Below are positions 1 through 7,352 of a DNA stretch of 37,618 nt, in pieces. Each line of letters starts with the position of its first letter. Position 1 is the first letter of the stretch. A program made the position numbers and the translations under genes. Below the pieces are notes generated by a model. It made no database searches and was not told where the DNA came from. It saw only the letters and a list, made by a program, of their open reading frames with translations. The DNA is from JANQPC01 sp039208375. Its GTDB lineage: Bacteria > Pseudomonadota > Alphaproteobacteria > Rhodobacterales > Rhodobacteraceae. Where the stretch lies: positions 1 to 37,618 of the forward strand of contig JBCCRC010000032.1 of NCBI GenBank assembly GCA_039208375.1, given 5' to 3'.

Positions 1-1
1 A

Positions 2-901
2 GCAAAGCCCCTCCCGCCAGTCGCGCCCTACCCCGCCCCAAAGGATACCACCGCCCATCTGCTGGACAGAACCGCCAAGCTTTACATCGGCGGCAAGCAG
101 GCGCGGCCCGATGGCGGCTATTCCCGCGCCGTCTGGGGGCCGAAGGGCGCGCTATGCGGCCATGCCTCGCTTGCCAACCGCAAGGATATCCGCAACGCGG
201 TGGAAGCCGCGCGCGGCGCCGGCGCCTGGGGGCGCAGCACCGGGCATCTGCGCGCGCAAATCCTCTACTACATCGGTGAAAATCTCTCTGCCCGCGCCGA
301 TGAGTTTGCCGAGCGTCTGCGAGGAATGACCGGCGTGAGCGCTGCAAAAGCCGAGGCGGAAGTGGTGCGGTCGGTAGACCGGCTCTTCACCTATGCCGCT
401 TGGGCCGACAAATACGATGGCGCGGCCAAGGGCGTGCCGCTCAGGGGCCTGGCGCTGGCCGTGCATGAGCCTATAGGTGTGATCGGCCTGATCTGCCCCG
501 ATGAGGCGCCGCTTCTGGGCCTTGTCTCCACCGCAGCGCCCGCACTTGCGATGGGCAACCGCGTGGTGGCGGTGGCGTCAGAGCCGTTCCCCTTGGCGGC
601 CACGGATTTCTATCAGGTGCTGGAAACTTCGGATGTACCCGCGGGCGTGTTCAACATCCTCACAGGATCGCATGGGGAGCTTGCGCCACATCTGGCGGGC
701 CATCTCGATATCGATGCGGTCTGGAGTTTTTCCTCAACCGATCTTTCGGGGGTGGTCGAGCGCGAAGCGGCGGGCAACCTTAAGCGCACTTGGGTGAATT
801 ACGGCGCGACGCGCGACTGGGCCGCAAGCGACGGCGAAGGCCGCGCCTTCCTTCAGGCGGCAACGGAGACTAAGACGACCTGGGTGCCTTACGGCGAGTA
901 G
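2..901 (+). CDS. Aldehyde dehydrogenase family protein, C-terminal part (ALDH16-like), 5' end outside window
   Basis: The frame is open from the left edge, so only the last 299 residues are visible. The visible part is an ALDH-type Rossmann half: a YIGGK strand near the start, a helical stretch with RAQILYYIGENL, then HEPIGVIGLICPDEAP, which matches the ALDH cofactor-binding entry (usually PxGVxxxIxPWN), and GVFNILTG. The protein stops about 55 residues after that, where an active ALDH would carry the catalytic Glu (ELGG) and Cys (GQxC); neither is present. This agrees with the second, non-catalytic ALDH domain of two-domain ALDH16 proteins known from Rhodobacteraceae such as Loktanella. The catalytic first domain would lie upstream, outside the window. 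Alternative: a truncated stand-alone ALDH. The family call is firm; ALDH16 membership is inference. Confidence 0.8.
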   Translation, partial: AKPLPPVAPYPAPKDTTAHLLDRTAKLYIGGKQARPDGGYSRAVWGPKGALCGHASLANRKDIRNAVEAARGAGAWGRSTGHLRAQILYYIGENLSARADEFAERLRGMTGVSAAKAEAEVVRSVDRLFTYAAWADKYDGAAKGVPLRGLALAVHEPIGVIGLICPDEAPLLGLVSTAAPALAMGNRVVAVASEPFPLAATDFYQVLETSDVPAGVFNILTGSHGELAPHLAGHLDIDAVWSFSSTDLSGVVEREAAGNLKRTWVNYGATRDWAASDGEGRAFLQAATETKTTWVPYGE

Positions 902-911
902 CCGCGCGCGC

Positions 912-2156
912 TCACTCCTCCGCCGCAAGCGTCACAAGAGACAGGCAGACCTGCGTCGAGGCCGCCATATCCTGCACGCTGATCCATTCGAGCGGCCCGT
1001 GCAGCTCCTGCTGACCGGTGAAGATGTTCGGGCAGGGCACGCCCATTTCAGTCAGCAGCGATCCGTCGGTGCCGCCGCGGATGGGCTCAAGCTCTGGCTC
1101 TATGCCGTTGGCGCGATAGGCAGCCATGGCCAGTTCCAGGGGCCGGGGATCTTTGTCGAGCCAGTAGCGCATATTGCGGTATTGAGGTGCGATGTCGCAG
1201 GTGATTGTGGCGCGGGGCTCGGTGGCCGCAACGGCTTCACAGACCTGCCGCAGTAGCGCGCCTTTGGCTTCCAGGCCCTCAAGCTCGTAATCGCGGAGGA
1301 TGAATTTCACCTCCGCCTCCGCCGCGCCGCCGGTGCAGCCATAGGCGTGGATGAACCCTTCGCGCCCGTCCGTTGTTTCGGGGGTGAGCGTGGCTTGGGG
1401 CAGCGTGTCGATGATCTTCGCGGCCAGGTGCAGGGCGTTTACGAGCATGCCCTTGGCAGTGCCGGTATGGATCGAAACGCCCGAGATCTTCACCACCGCG
1501 CCGTCGGCAGAAAACGTCTCCGCATTCAGCCGCCCCTTGGCACCGCCATCGAGCGTATAGGCGAAATCGACGCCAAAATCCTTGGCAAGCTGCGGATCAA
1601 CGCCGAGCCCGATCTCTTCATCCGGCGTGAAGGCCACGCGGATCTTGCCATGGGGAATTTCGGGATTCGCCAGAAGGTGGCGCGCCATCGCCATGATCAC
1701 CGCCACGCCCGATTTATCATCAGCGCCCAGAAGCGTTGTGCCGCTGGCGGTGATGATATCGTCCCCCGCCTTGGTGCCCAAATACGGCGAGATCTCAGGC
1801 GAAAGCACCAGATCGGGATTGTCGGGATAGTGGATCTCACCGCCATTATAACCGTGATGCACGCGCGGCTTTACGCCCGTCGCATGGAAGGCGGGCGCGG
1901 TATCCACATGGGCGCAAAACCCGATGGCGGGCATGTCGCGGGCGACCGAGGCGGGGATCGTGGCAACCACGGCGGCATAGGGCGTGAGTTCAACATCCTC
2001 AGCCCCGATCTCGCGCAGCTCGTCGACGAGCAAATTCAGCAAGTCGAACTGGATAGCGGTGCTTGGCGTCGTGCCCGTCGTTTCATCGCTTTGAGTATCG
2101 ATCGCGGTATAGCGCAGAAGGCGCGCCTCAAGTTCCGCTTCCAGATCGCTGCGCAT
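912..2156 (-). CDS. pepT: Peptidase T (tripeptide aminopeptidase)
   Basis: This is a cytoplasmic zinc metallopeptidase of family M20 that removes the N-terminal residue of tripeptides. At 414 residues it has the usual PepT length. The metal and catalytic motifs are in order: GFCAHVDTAP (zinc His83, Asp85), LLGADDKSG (bridging Asp146), TPDEEIGLG (catalytic Glu180 and zinc Glu181), a TLDGG segment, and a late QELHGPLEW with the last zinc His. The dimerisation insert lies between the two metal halves. It starts three bases after the stop of the upstream DUF1523 gene, so the two are very likely cotranscribed; no functional link is known to me. The ATG start and the full-length match make this call secure. 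Confidence 0.95.
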   Translation of the reverse strand: MRSDLEAELEARLLRYTAIDTQSDETTGTTPSTAIQFDLLNLLVDELREIGAEDVELTPYAAVVATIPASVARDMPAIGFCAHVDTAPAFHATGVKPRVHHGYNGGEIHYPDNPDLVLSPEISPYLGTKAGDDIITASGTTLLGADDKSGVAVIMAMARHLLANPEIPHGKIRVAFTPDEEIGLGVDPQLAKDFGVDFAYTLDGGAKGRLNAETFSADGAVVKISGVSIHTGTAKGMLVNALHLAAKIIDTLPQATLTPETTDGREGFIHAYGCTGGAAEAEVKFILRDYELEGLEAKGALLRQVCEAVAATEPRATITCDIAPQYRNMRYWLDKDPRPLELAMAAYRANGIEPELEPIRGGTDGSLLTEMGVPCPNIFTGQQELHGPLEWISVQDMAASTQVCLSLVTLAAEE

Positions 2157-2159
2157 CGC

Positions 2160-2780
2160 CTAGCGCCCCGTCAGGCGGCGCCACCAGCCGGTAGCCCGGC
2201 TGCGCACCTCGTCAGACGCCTCGTCGATATCCTCCAGCACCGGATCGATGCGCCGTTCGCGAAACCGTACCCAGATCCGCCAGAGCCAGAACAGGAACGC
2301 GGCAAGGAGCACGAAAAAGATGATGTTGAACCATGGGATCAGGGTTACATCGGGGTTGGCCACGGGCCGGATGCGCACGGCGTTGGGGAAAGACGAGAAA
2401 AGTTCGCTCCGCCACCCGTAATGGGTGACCGCATACCATTCCGGCGCGGTGCGGGAGGAGACGGCGTCGGCGGCCTCCGTCTGTAAGTTCGCCGTATCAA
2501 ATTTAAAATAGGGCGGCCAACCCCAGCCGGTATCCTCATTTCGGTAGACCATCGGGTTGCCGTTGGCGCGCACCGTCTGGATGAACAGCACGTCGCGGTT
2601 TGGCGCAGAGGCCGCGCCGGCGTTCGGACCAGCCCAGAAGATGCTGTTCCACCCAAAATCCTGCCGCTCTTCATAGGTGTTTACGATCCGCACGATATCC
2701 CGCTGCGGCAGCGTGTAGTGAAACACCGCCACAACCATAAACACGATGAGGGCAATGAACGTCCATTTCACATAGCGCAT
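2160..2780 (-). CDS. DUF1523 family membrane protein
   Basis: A 206-residue protein with one transmembrane helix at residues 7-22, a central soluble region with RDIVRIVNTYE, FIQTVRANG and NEDTGWGWPPYFKFD, and a second hydrophobic helix close to the C-terminus beginning at LIPWFNIIF, followed by a basic tail. This matches the DUF1523 family, common in Rhodobacteraceae and without known function. I chose the ATG at 2780 (MRYVKWTF) because the family starts there and a GGAG lies about ten bases upstream; the frame extends to 2837 but that part is Pro/Arg-rich and not family-like. The topology suggests a periplasmic domain held between two helices. It is the first gene of a pair with pepT. Confidence 0.85.
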   Translation of the reverse strand: MRYVKWTFIALIVFMVVAVFHYTLPQRDIVRIVNTYEERQDFGWNSIFWAGPNAGAASAPNRDVLFIQTVRANGNPMVYRNEDTGWGWPPYFKFDTANLQTEAADAVSSRTAPEWYAVTHYGWRSELFSSFPNAVRIRPVANPDVTLIPWFNIIFFVLLAAFLFWLWRIWVRFRERRIDPVLEDIDEASDEVRSRATGWWRRLTGR

Positions 2781-2880
2781 GGGTCGCGGGCTCCGGTGGG
2801 TTGGGCCCAAGATAGGCCCGCGGGCGGGCCGCCGCAATCGGAAGCGGCCAGCTTTTGTTGGCGGTTAGCGCTGGGTGGGC

Positions 2881-3243
2881 CTAGCCCTTGTCCCGCGCTG
2901 CGATGGCCTCGCCCTTGAGCCGCTCGACACGCATCGCAAGTTGCAGGCCAGTCAGCAGCAAAAGCGGCAGCCAGATCAAAGCTGTCGAAAACCCAAGGCC
3001 AACGAAGTGCCACGCCGCGGCCAGCGGGCGCCCGGCCAGCGCGGCTAGATCTAGGCCCGCGCGCAGATAGACCAGTGCAAAAAGCGCCGCGCCCACGACG
3101 ACCAGAAGCCCGGCCGTGATCACCAGCCATTGCGCCAACGCGGCAAGGCTCAAACCCACATACCGCATGAAGAACCGCGGCAAAATCACCGCAAGCGTGC
3201 CCATCAGAATGAGGGGCGGGAGGGTTTGTTGCGCCCAATCCAT
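2881..3243 (-). CDS. Small membrane protein of unknown function
   Basis: A 120-residue frame beginning MDWAQQTLPP. It has three or four hydrophobic helices (about residues 9-25, 30-60 and 78-103) and a charged C-terminal end (RVERLKGEAIAARDKG). I do not recognise the family. The much longer frame of which this is the end (to 3978) is the antisense shadow of the SDR gene, so the ATG at 3243 is the sensible start, although no strong Shine-Dalgarno sequence precedes it. The gene is divergent from the SDR gene, with 94 bases between the two starts, and lies 100 bases upstream of the DUF1523 gene on the same strand. The membrane composition and codon use argue that it is real. Confidence 0.6.
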   Translation of the reverse strand: MDWAQQTLPPLILMGTLAVILPRFFMRYVGLSLAALAQWLVITAGLLVVVGAALFALVYLRAGLDLAALAGRPLAAAWHFVGLGFSTALIWLPLLLLTGLQLAMRVERLKGEAIAARDKG

Positions 3244-3337
3244 GGCGCCAACATGGGGGCCGGGTGATGCAATGGCAAACCCGCATAGCAAATGGCGGGC
3301 TTCCCGCCTCCGGCCATTCATGCCACATGATGGGCTC

Positions 3338-4078
3338 ATGAGACTTGCCGACAAAACCGCCATCGTTACCGGCGCCGCCTCTGGCTTCGGGGCCGGAATC
3401 GCCCGCCGCTTTGCCGCAGAAGGCGCCCTTGTCGTCGTCGCCGATATCGACGAGCCCGCCGCCAAGGCCGTGGCCGATGAGATCGGCGGCGTGGCCCAGG
3501 GCGTTGACGTCGCTTCGAACGCCAGTGTCGCAGCGCTCGCCGAAACCGCGCTCGACCGGCTGGGGCGCGTGGATATCCTCGTCAACAACGCAGGCATCAC
3601 GCATTTGCCAGCGCCCATGGAAGAGATCGGCGAGGAGGAGTTTGACCGCGTGCTGGCGGTCAACGCGAAATCAGTGTTCCTGACTGCGCGCCATCTCGTA
3701 CCCGCAATGAAGGCGGCTGGGCATGGCGCGATCCTGAACGTCGCCTCCACGGCGGGCATTTCGCCCCGCCCCCGGCTGAACTGGTACAACGCGTCGAAGG
3801 GCTGGATGATCACTGCCACAAAGGCAATGGCGGTGGAGCTTGCGCCCCACGGCGTCCGCGTCAACGCGATCAATCCAGTGGCGGGGGAAACGCCGCTTCT
3901 AAAGTCTTTCATGGGTGAAGACACGCCCGAGGTGCGCGCAAAGTTCATTTCCACGATCCCGCTCGGTCGTTTTTCCACCCCCGACGATATCGCGGGTGCT
4001 GCGCTCTACCTCTGCTCTGACGAGGCCAGCATGGTCACCGGCGTGGCGATGGAAGTGGATGGTGGGCGGTGCATCTGA
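3338..4078 (+). CDS. SDR family NAD(P)-dependent oxidoreductase
   Basis: A 246-residue classical short-chain dehydrogenase/reductase. The visible motifs are the cofactor-binding TGAASGFG (residues 11-18), an acidic residue after the second strand (VVVADID, favouring NAD(H) over NADP(H)), NNAG (83-86), catalytic Ser137 in NVASTAG, and the YNASK pair Tyr150/Lys154. The C-terminal part carries the usual IPLGRF...DDIAGAALYLCSD and VTGVAMEVDGG sequences. The ATG at 3338 fits the family; upstream sequence in the same frame is not SDR-like. The substrate cannot be read from sequence; the nearest types are 3-oxoacyl-ACP reductase-like or sugar/alcohol dehydrogenases. The P1 peptidase gene starts 19 bases after its stop, so they probably share a transcript. 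Confidence 0.9.
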   Translation: MRLADKTAIVTGAASGFGAGIARRFAAEGALVVVADIDEPAAKAVADEIGGVAQGVDVASNASVAALAETALDRLGRVDILVNNAGITHLPAPMEEIGEEEFDRVLAVNAKSVFLTARHLVPAMKAAGHGAILNVASTAGISPRPRLNWYNASKGWMITATKAMAVELAPHGVRVNAINPVAGETPLLKSFMGEDTPEVRAKFISTIPLGRFSTPDDIAGAALYLCSDEASMVTGVAMEVDGGRCI

Positions 4079-4097
4079 CTTCGACGGCGCCCGGCGC

Positions 4098-5093
4098 ATG
4101 ACCCCCGGCGCAAAAAACCTCATCACCGATGTCCCCGGCCTTATCGTGGGCAATGCAGAGGACCATGCGCTGAAATCTGGAACTACAGTGCTGACGGCAG
4201 ACGCGCCGCTCACCGCAGCGGTCCATGTGATGGGCGGGGCACCCGGCACGCGGGAGACCGATCTGCTCGCGCCCGAGAATATGGTGAGCGAAGTTGATGC
4301 GCTGGTGCTTTCGGGCGGGTCGGGCTTCGGGCTCGATGCCGCGACGGGCGTTGTCGCGCGGTGCCGGGCGGCGGGGCGCGGCTACCCTGTTGCTGGGCAC
4401 AGGGTGCCCATCGTGCCCGCGGCGATCCTTTTCGATCTGGCCAATGGCGGGGCAAAGGACTGGGACGAAAGCCCCTATCCGGCGCTGGGCGCCGCAGCCT
4501 TCGATGCGGCTTCCGATCACTTCGCCCTTGGCACGGCAGGCGCCGGGACAGGCGCGCAAGTGGCCGGGCTGAAGGGCGGGTTGGGATCGGCGTCATGCGT
4601 GCTGGAAAGCGGCGTCACGGTCGGCGCGCTTGTGGGAGTCAACGCCCTCGGTGGGGTGACCGTGGGCGATAGCGCGCATTTCTGGGCCGCACCGTTCGAG
4701 CAGGGGGATGAGTTCGGGGGGCTTGGGCCCGCGCAAAACAGCGGCCTCACCGGCGCGGTGCCCCAAAGGCCGCGGCCCGGCACCCCCACCACCATCGCCA
4801 TTGTGGCCACCGATGCCGATCTTACCCCCGCCGAGGCCAAGCGCGTAGCCGTTGCGGCCCATGATGGGATCGCTCGCGCCGTTGTGCCCGCCCACACGCC
4901 GATGGATGGTGACCTTGTCTTTTCCACCGCCACCGGCACCCGCGAGATCGAAGACCGGATCACCGCCGTGGCTCAGATTGGGCACGCCGCTGCCCTTTGC
5001 CTTGCTCGTGCAATTGCCCGCGGTGTCTATGCCGCCACGCCCGCGCCAGGGGATCTGCTACCCACATGGGCCGCGCGCTTCGGGCCAGAGTGA
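4098..5093 (+). CDS. P1 family peptidase (DmpA/NylC-type Ntn hydrolase)
   Basis: A 331-residue member of the self-processing P1 (DmpA/NylC-related) family, whose members hydrolyse N-terminal residues or amide oligomers after cleaving themselves into two subunits. Typical segments are ITDVPGLIVGNA at the start, LSGGSGFGLDAATGV (71-85), GYPVAGHRVPIVPAAILFDL, VGALVGVNALG, and the small-subunit start TTIAIVATDADLTPAEAKR followed by HDGIARAV and HTPMDGD. By analogy with NylC-type relatives the nucleophile should be the first Thr of that TT (about residue 231). Here the residue before it is Pro, where I expect Asn. The start at 4098 (MTPGAKNLITDVPG) is chosen by family; the longer frame overlaps the SDR gene. 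Physiological substrate unknown. Confidence 0.88.
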   Translation: MTPGAKNLITDVPGLIVGNAEDHALKSGTTVLTADAPLTAAVHVMGGAPGTRETDLLAPENMVSEVDALVLSGGSGFGLDAATGVVARCRAAGRGYPVAGHRVPIVPAAILFDLANGGAKDWDESPYPALGAAAFDAASDHFALGTAGAGTGAQVAGLKGGLGSASCVLESGVTVGALVGVNALGGVTVGDSAHFWAAPFEQGDEFGGLGPAQNSGLTGAVPQRPRPGTPTTIAIVATDADLTPAEAKRVAVAAHDGIARAVVPAHTPMDGDLVFSTATGTREIEDRITAVAQIGHAAALCLARAIARGVYAATPAPGDLLPTWAARFGPE

Positions 5094-5106
5094 GGGGGAG
5101 GGCTGA

Positions 5107-5135
5107 TTGTCCGACAGGGCAATAGCCGCTAGGCT
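5107..5135 (+). promoter_or_regulatory. Possible sigma70-type promoter for the exported protein gene at 5166
   Basis: TTGTCC at 5107-5112 and TAGGCT at 5130-5135 are separated by 17 bases. They precede the start codon by about 30 bases with a good AAGGAG between. The -10 matches the consensus only partly, but CTAG-containing -10 elements also appear in the other candidate at 10851-10879. Confidence 0.4.
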
Positions 5136-5165
5136 TGGGGCCAGACAGTTAAGGAGTACCGCGCC

Positions 5166-5747
5166 ATGTTCACCCGTGCCCCCCTCGCCTCGGCCCTCGC
5201 CGTTGCCGCCGCGCTCGCCCTCACCGCGGCCCCCGCCGCGGCCGATGACGTGACAGAGGCGATCAACAACGCGCTCGAGGCCTATAATGAGGGCGATACC
5301 GCCTATGCCGCCGAAGAGCTGACCTTCGCGCTGCAGCTTCTAAACGAGATGAAGGCCGACGGGCTTTCGGGCTTTTTGCCCGATCCGATGGAGGGCTGGG
5401 AGCGGCAAATGGACGATTCAATCGCTGCAGGGATGTCGATGATGGGCGGCGGGATCGGCGCCGGCGCGGAATATGAAAACGGCGGCAGCTACTTCTCGAT
5501 CACCATCATGGCCGACAGCCCGATGGTGGCCGCGCTCGGTGGCATGCTCGGTAACGCTGCGATGATCACCGCCTCAGGCGGCAAGATGGTGCGCGTGGGC
5601 CGCGAGAAGTTCATGCAGCAGGACGAAGAGGTGACGGGGCTCATCGGCGGTCGGGTGCTGGTGCAGGCGTCGGGCGACGATGTGGAGGCTATCATCGCAC
5701 ATCTTGAAACGATGGATTTCAACGCGCTCGAAGACTTCGGGCAGTGA
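5166..5747 (+). CDS. Exported protein of unknown function
   Basis: A 193-residue protein with a clear Sec signal peptide (basic start, Ala/Leu core, probable cleavage after AAPAAA at residue 26). The mature part begins with an acidic helical stretch (about 27-60) that looks like a single helical-hairpin repeat (EAYNEGDTAYAAEEL). It continues with a Gly/Met-rich segment (about 88-100) and a beta-rich C-terminal half with GGKMVRVGREKF and GGRVLVQASGDD. I do not recognise the family; a periplasmic location is inferred. A strong Shine-Dalgarno (AAGGAG) sits about nine bases before the ATG and a plausible promoter is just upstream, so it looks like a single-gene unit. Its stop faces the PaiB-like gene 34 bases away. 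Confidence 0.82.
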   Translation: MFTRAPLASALAVAAALALTAAPAAADDVTEAINNALEAYNEGDTAYAAEELTFALQLLNEMKADGLSGFLPDPMEGWERQMDDSIAAGMSMMGGGIGAGAEYENGGSYFSITIMADSPMVAALGGMLGNAAMITASGGKMVRVGREKFMQQDEEVTGLIGGRVLVQASGDDVEAIIAHLETMDFNALEDFGQ

Positions 5748-5781
5748 TCGCAAGCGCCTCGCGGGCGCGCGGCAGGGCCCG

Positions 5782-6414
5782 TCAGGTGCCTCGCGCCGCG
5801 CTGTAGTCGGCGACAAGCCCGGCCATTTCGGCCCCTCCAGCGCCCGCAAACCCCTCTACCACACCCGCACGATCACTCGGCGCCTTGTTTTGGCTCACCT
5901 TCCATGTGCCATCGAGCGACGTGATCTCGATTTCGATCCCGACGATCCCCCGCAACTGCCGTGCAACGAAGGCGTCCGGCGCATCCGACACGGCCCAGGG
6001 AGCGGGGCGACCGCCTTCGTGCGCATCGGTCAGCGCCTTGAGATGGGCGAGAAGCCAGCCGGGCTCGCGCACAAGGCTGATCACGCCGCGGGCATGCACG
6101 ACCACGTAGTTCCACGTCGGCACAACCTTGCCGTGCTCTGCTTTTGAGGCGTACCACGAGGGTGTCACGTAGGCCTGCGGCCCCTGAAATATCGCCAGTG
6201 CCTCAATCGGCCCCTCGGCCCGCGAAAGCGGGTTGTTTGCCGCGATGTGGCCCCGCAGCGTTCCAAAGGTGCCCGCCTCGGGATGCAGGACAAAAGGCAG
6301 ATGATCGGCGGCGAGCGCGCCGGCAGCCGTTACAAGCGTTGCGAACGGGTGCGCCGCCATGAGGCCATGCAACACAGGCACGCGGGTTTCGTGAAAGATC
6401 TCAGGCTGGAACAT
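5782..6414 (-). CDS. FMN-binding negative transcriptional regulator, PaiB family
   Basis: A 210-residue split-barrel flavin-binding protein like Bacillus PaiB. Recognisable segments are HPFATLVT followed by HLPFVL, LRGHIAANNP, the central YVTPSWYASK with VPTWNYVVVHARG, and a C-terminal GIVGIEIEI region followed by KVSQNKAPSDRAGVVEGF. The start at 6414 (MFQPEIF) is preceded by AGGAG six bases upstream and matches family length; the frame continues to 6465 without support. Despite the family name, members have no obvious DNA-binding domain and may be flavin-dependent enzymes, so regulation is not certain. The alpha/beta hydrolase gene ends 52 bases upstream on the same strand and may be cotranscribed. 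Confidence 0.88.
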   Translation of the reverse strand: MFQPEIFHETRVPVLHGLMAAHPFATLVTAAGALAADHLPFVLHPEAGTFGTLRGHIAANNPLSRAEGPIEALAIFQGPQAYVTPSWYASKAEHGKVVPTWNYVVVHARGVISLVREPGWLLAHLKALTDAHEGGRPAPWAVSDAPDAFVARQLRGIVGIEIEITSLDGTWKVSQNKAPSDRAGVVEGFAGAGGAEMAGLVADYSAARGT

Positions 6415-6466
6415 CGCGGTCTCCTGCGTCATGCAGGCTTTAGCGCAGCGGGCAACGCCCCACAAC

Positions 6467-7264
6467 TCACCCCAGAAGCGCTTCGATCATCCCGCTTTCG
6501 GGATCTTTCAGCGCATCGATCACATCGAAATGATGCCGCCCCTGCACGATCGTCAGCTGAGTGTCCGCCCACGCCTGTTCCAACCAGCGCGCTTGATCAA
6601 GGAAGGCGGGGCGCTCATCGCCGCCTACGAACACCGAAACCGGAATGCCCCGCGCCTTTGGCCGCAGCGCCGGGCTTTCGGCCAGGGCGCTCGCGGCATC
6701 GAGCCGAAAATCGGCGTTCATCTCCGTCTCGATCAGCGGCCTCAGATCGGTGACAGGCGAGATCGGGAGGATTTTCTTGACCCGTGCAAGGGTTTCCGAC
6801 GACAGCGCGGTGTCGCCATTGGCCATCCGCGCGACCAGATGCCCGCCGGCGGAATGCCCGGCAAGCGTGATCGGCCCTGCCACGCGCGCCGCCGCGGCTT
6901 GGATGGCGGCAGCCGCACTGCGGGTGATATCGGCGATCCGCACCTCCGGACATAGCGGATAAGATGGCATAGCGACCGCCCAGTCCCGCGCCGTCGCCCC
7001 CTGCGCGAAATGGGACCAATACCCGCGATCGAAGAGCCGCCAATAGCCGCCGTGGATGAACACCACGAGGCCTTGTGCGAGTCCTGCGGGGTAGAATAGG
7101 TCAAACTTCTCACGCTCATGCGCCCCATAGGCCGTATTCAGCCGGGCGCGCCCGATGGCGGCCTCGCTCTGTCGAAACTCCTGCGCTGCGGTCTCCCACC
7201 CAGAGATGAAGCCATCGGCATCGGGAATATGATCGCGGTTATTATACGCCTCGTCGTTCTTCAT
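6467..7264 (-). CDS. Alpha/beta hydrolase (arylformamidase/esterase-like)
   Basis: A 265-residue alpha/beta hydrolase. The oxyanion-hole motif is HGGYW (71-75), the nucleophile Ser138 sits in GHSAGG, an acidic residue is available in FVGGDERP and the catalytic His in GRHHFD. The HGGYW form is typical of kynurenine formamidases and related esterases, so an arylformamidase activity is possible, but no kynurenine pathway gene is nearby. The ATG at 7264 has a strong GGGAGGGG Shine-Dalgarno; the upstream extension to 7306 runs into the divergent intergenic region. It diverges from the gabD-like gene (89 bases between the starts). Confidence 0.85.
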   Translation of the reverse strand: MKNDEAYNNRDHIPDADGFISGWETAAQEFRQSEAAIGRARLNTAYGAHEREKFDLFYPAGLAQGLVVFIHGGYWRLFDRGYWSHFAQGATARDWAVAMPSYPLCPEVRIADITRSAAAAIQAAAARVAGPITLAGHSAGGHLVARMANGDTALSSETLARVKKILPISPVTDLRPLIETEMNADFRLDAASALAESPALRPKARGIPVSVFVGGDERPAFLDQARWLEQAWADTQLTIVQGRHHFDVIDALKDPESGMIEALLG

Positions 7265-7352
7265 CGCCCCTCCCGGCTGGACAATGGGCCGCGCAGGATA
7301 CATCACCCCAATGCCGGACCTGCATGCCGGATCACCCTTGGGAGGACAAGTG

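Noticed and set aside
1347..2486. Long plus-strand frame of 379 codons
   Set aside because: It is antisense to pepT and the DUF1523 gene, which have complete family motifs; the frame is His/Arg/Gly-rich as expected for a shadow.
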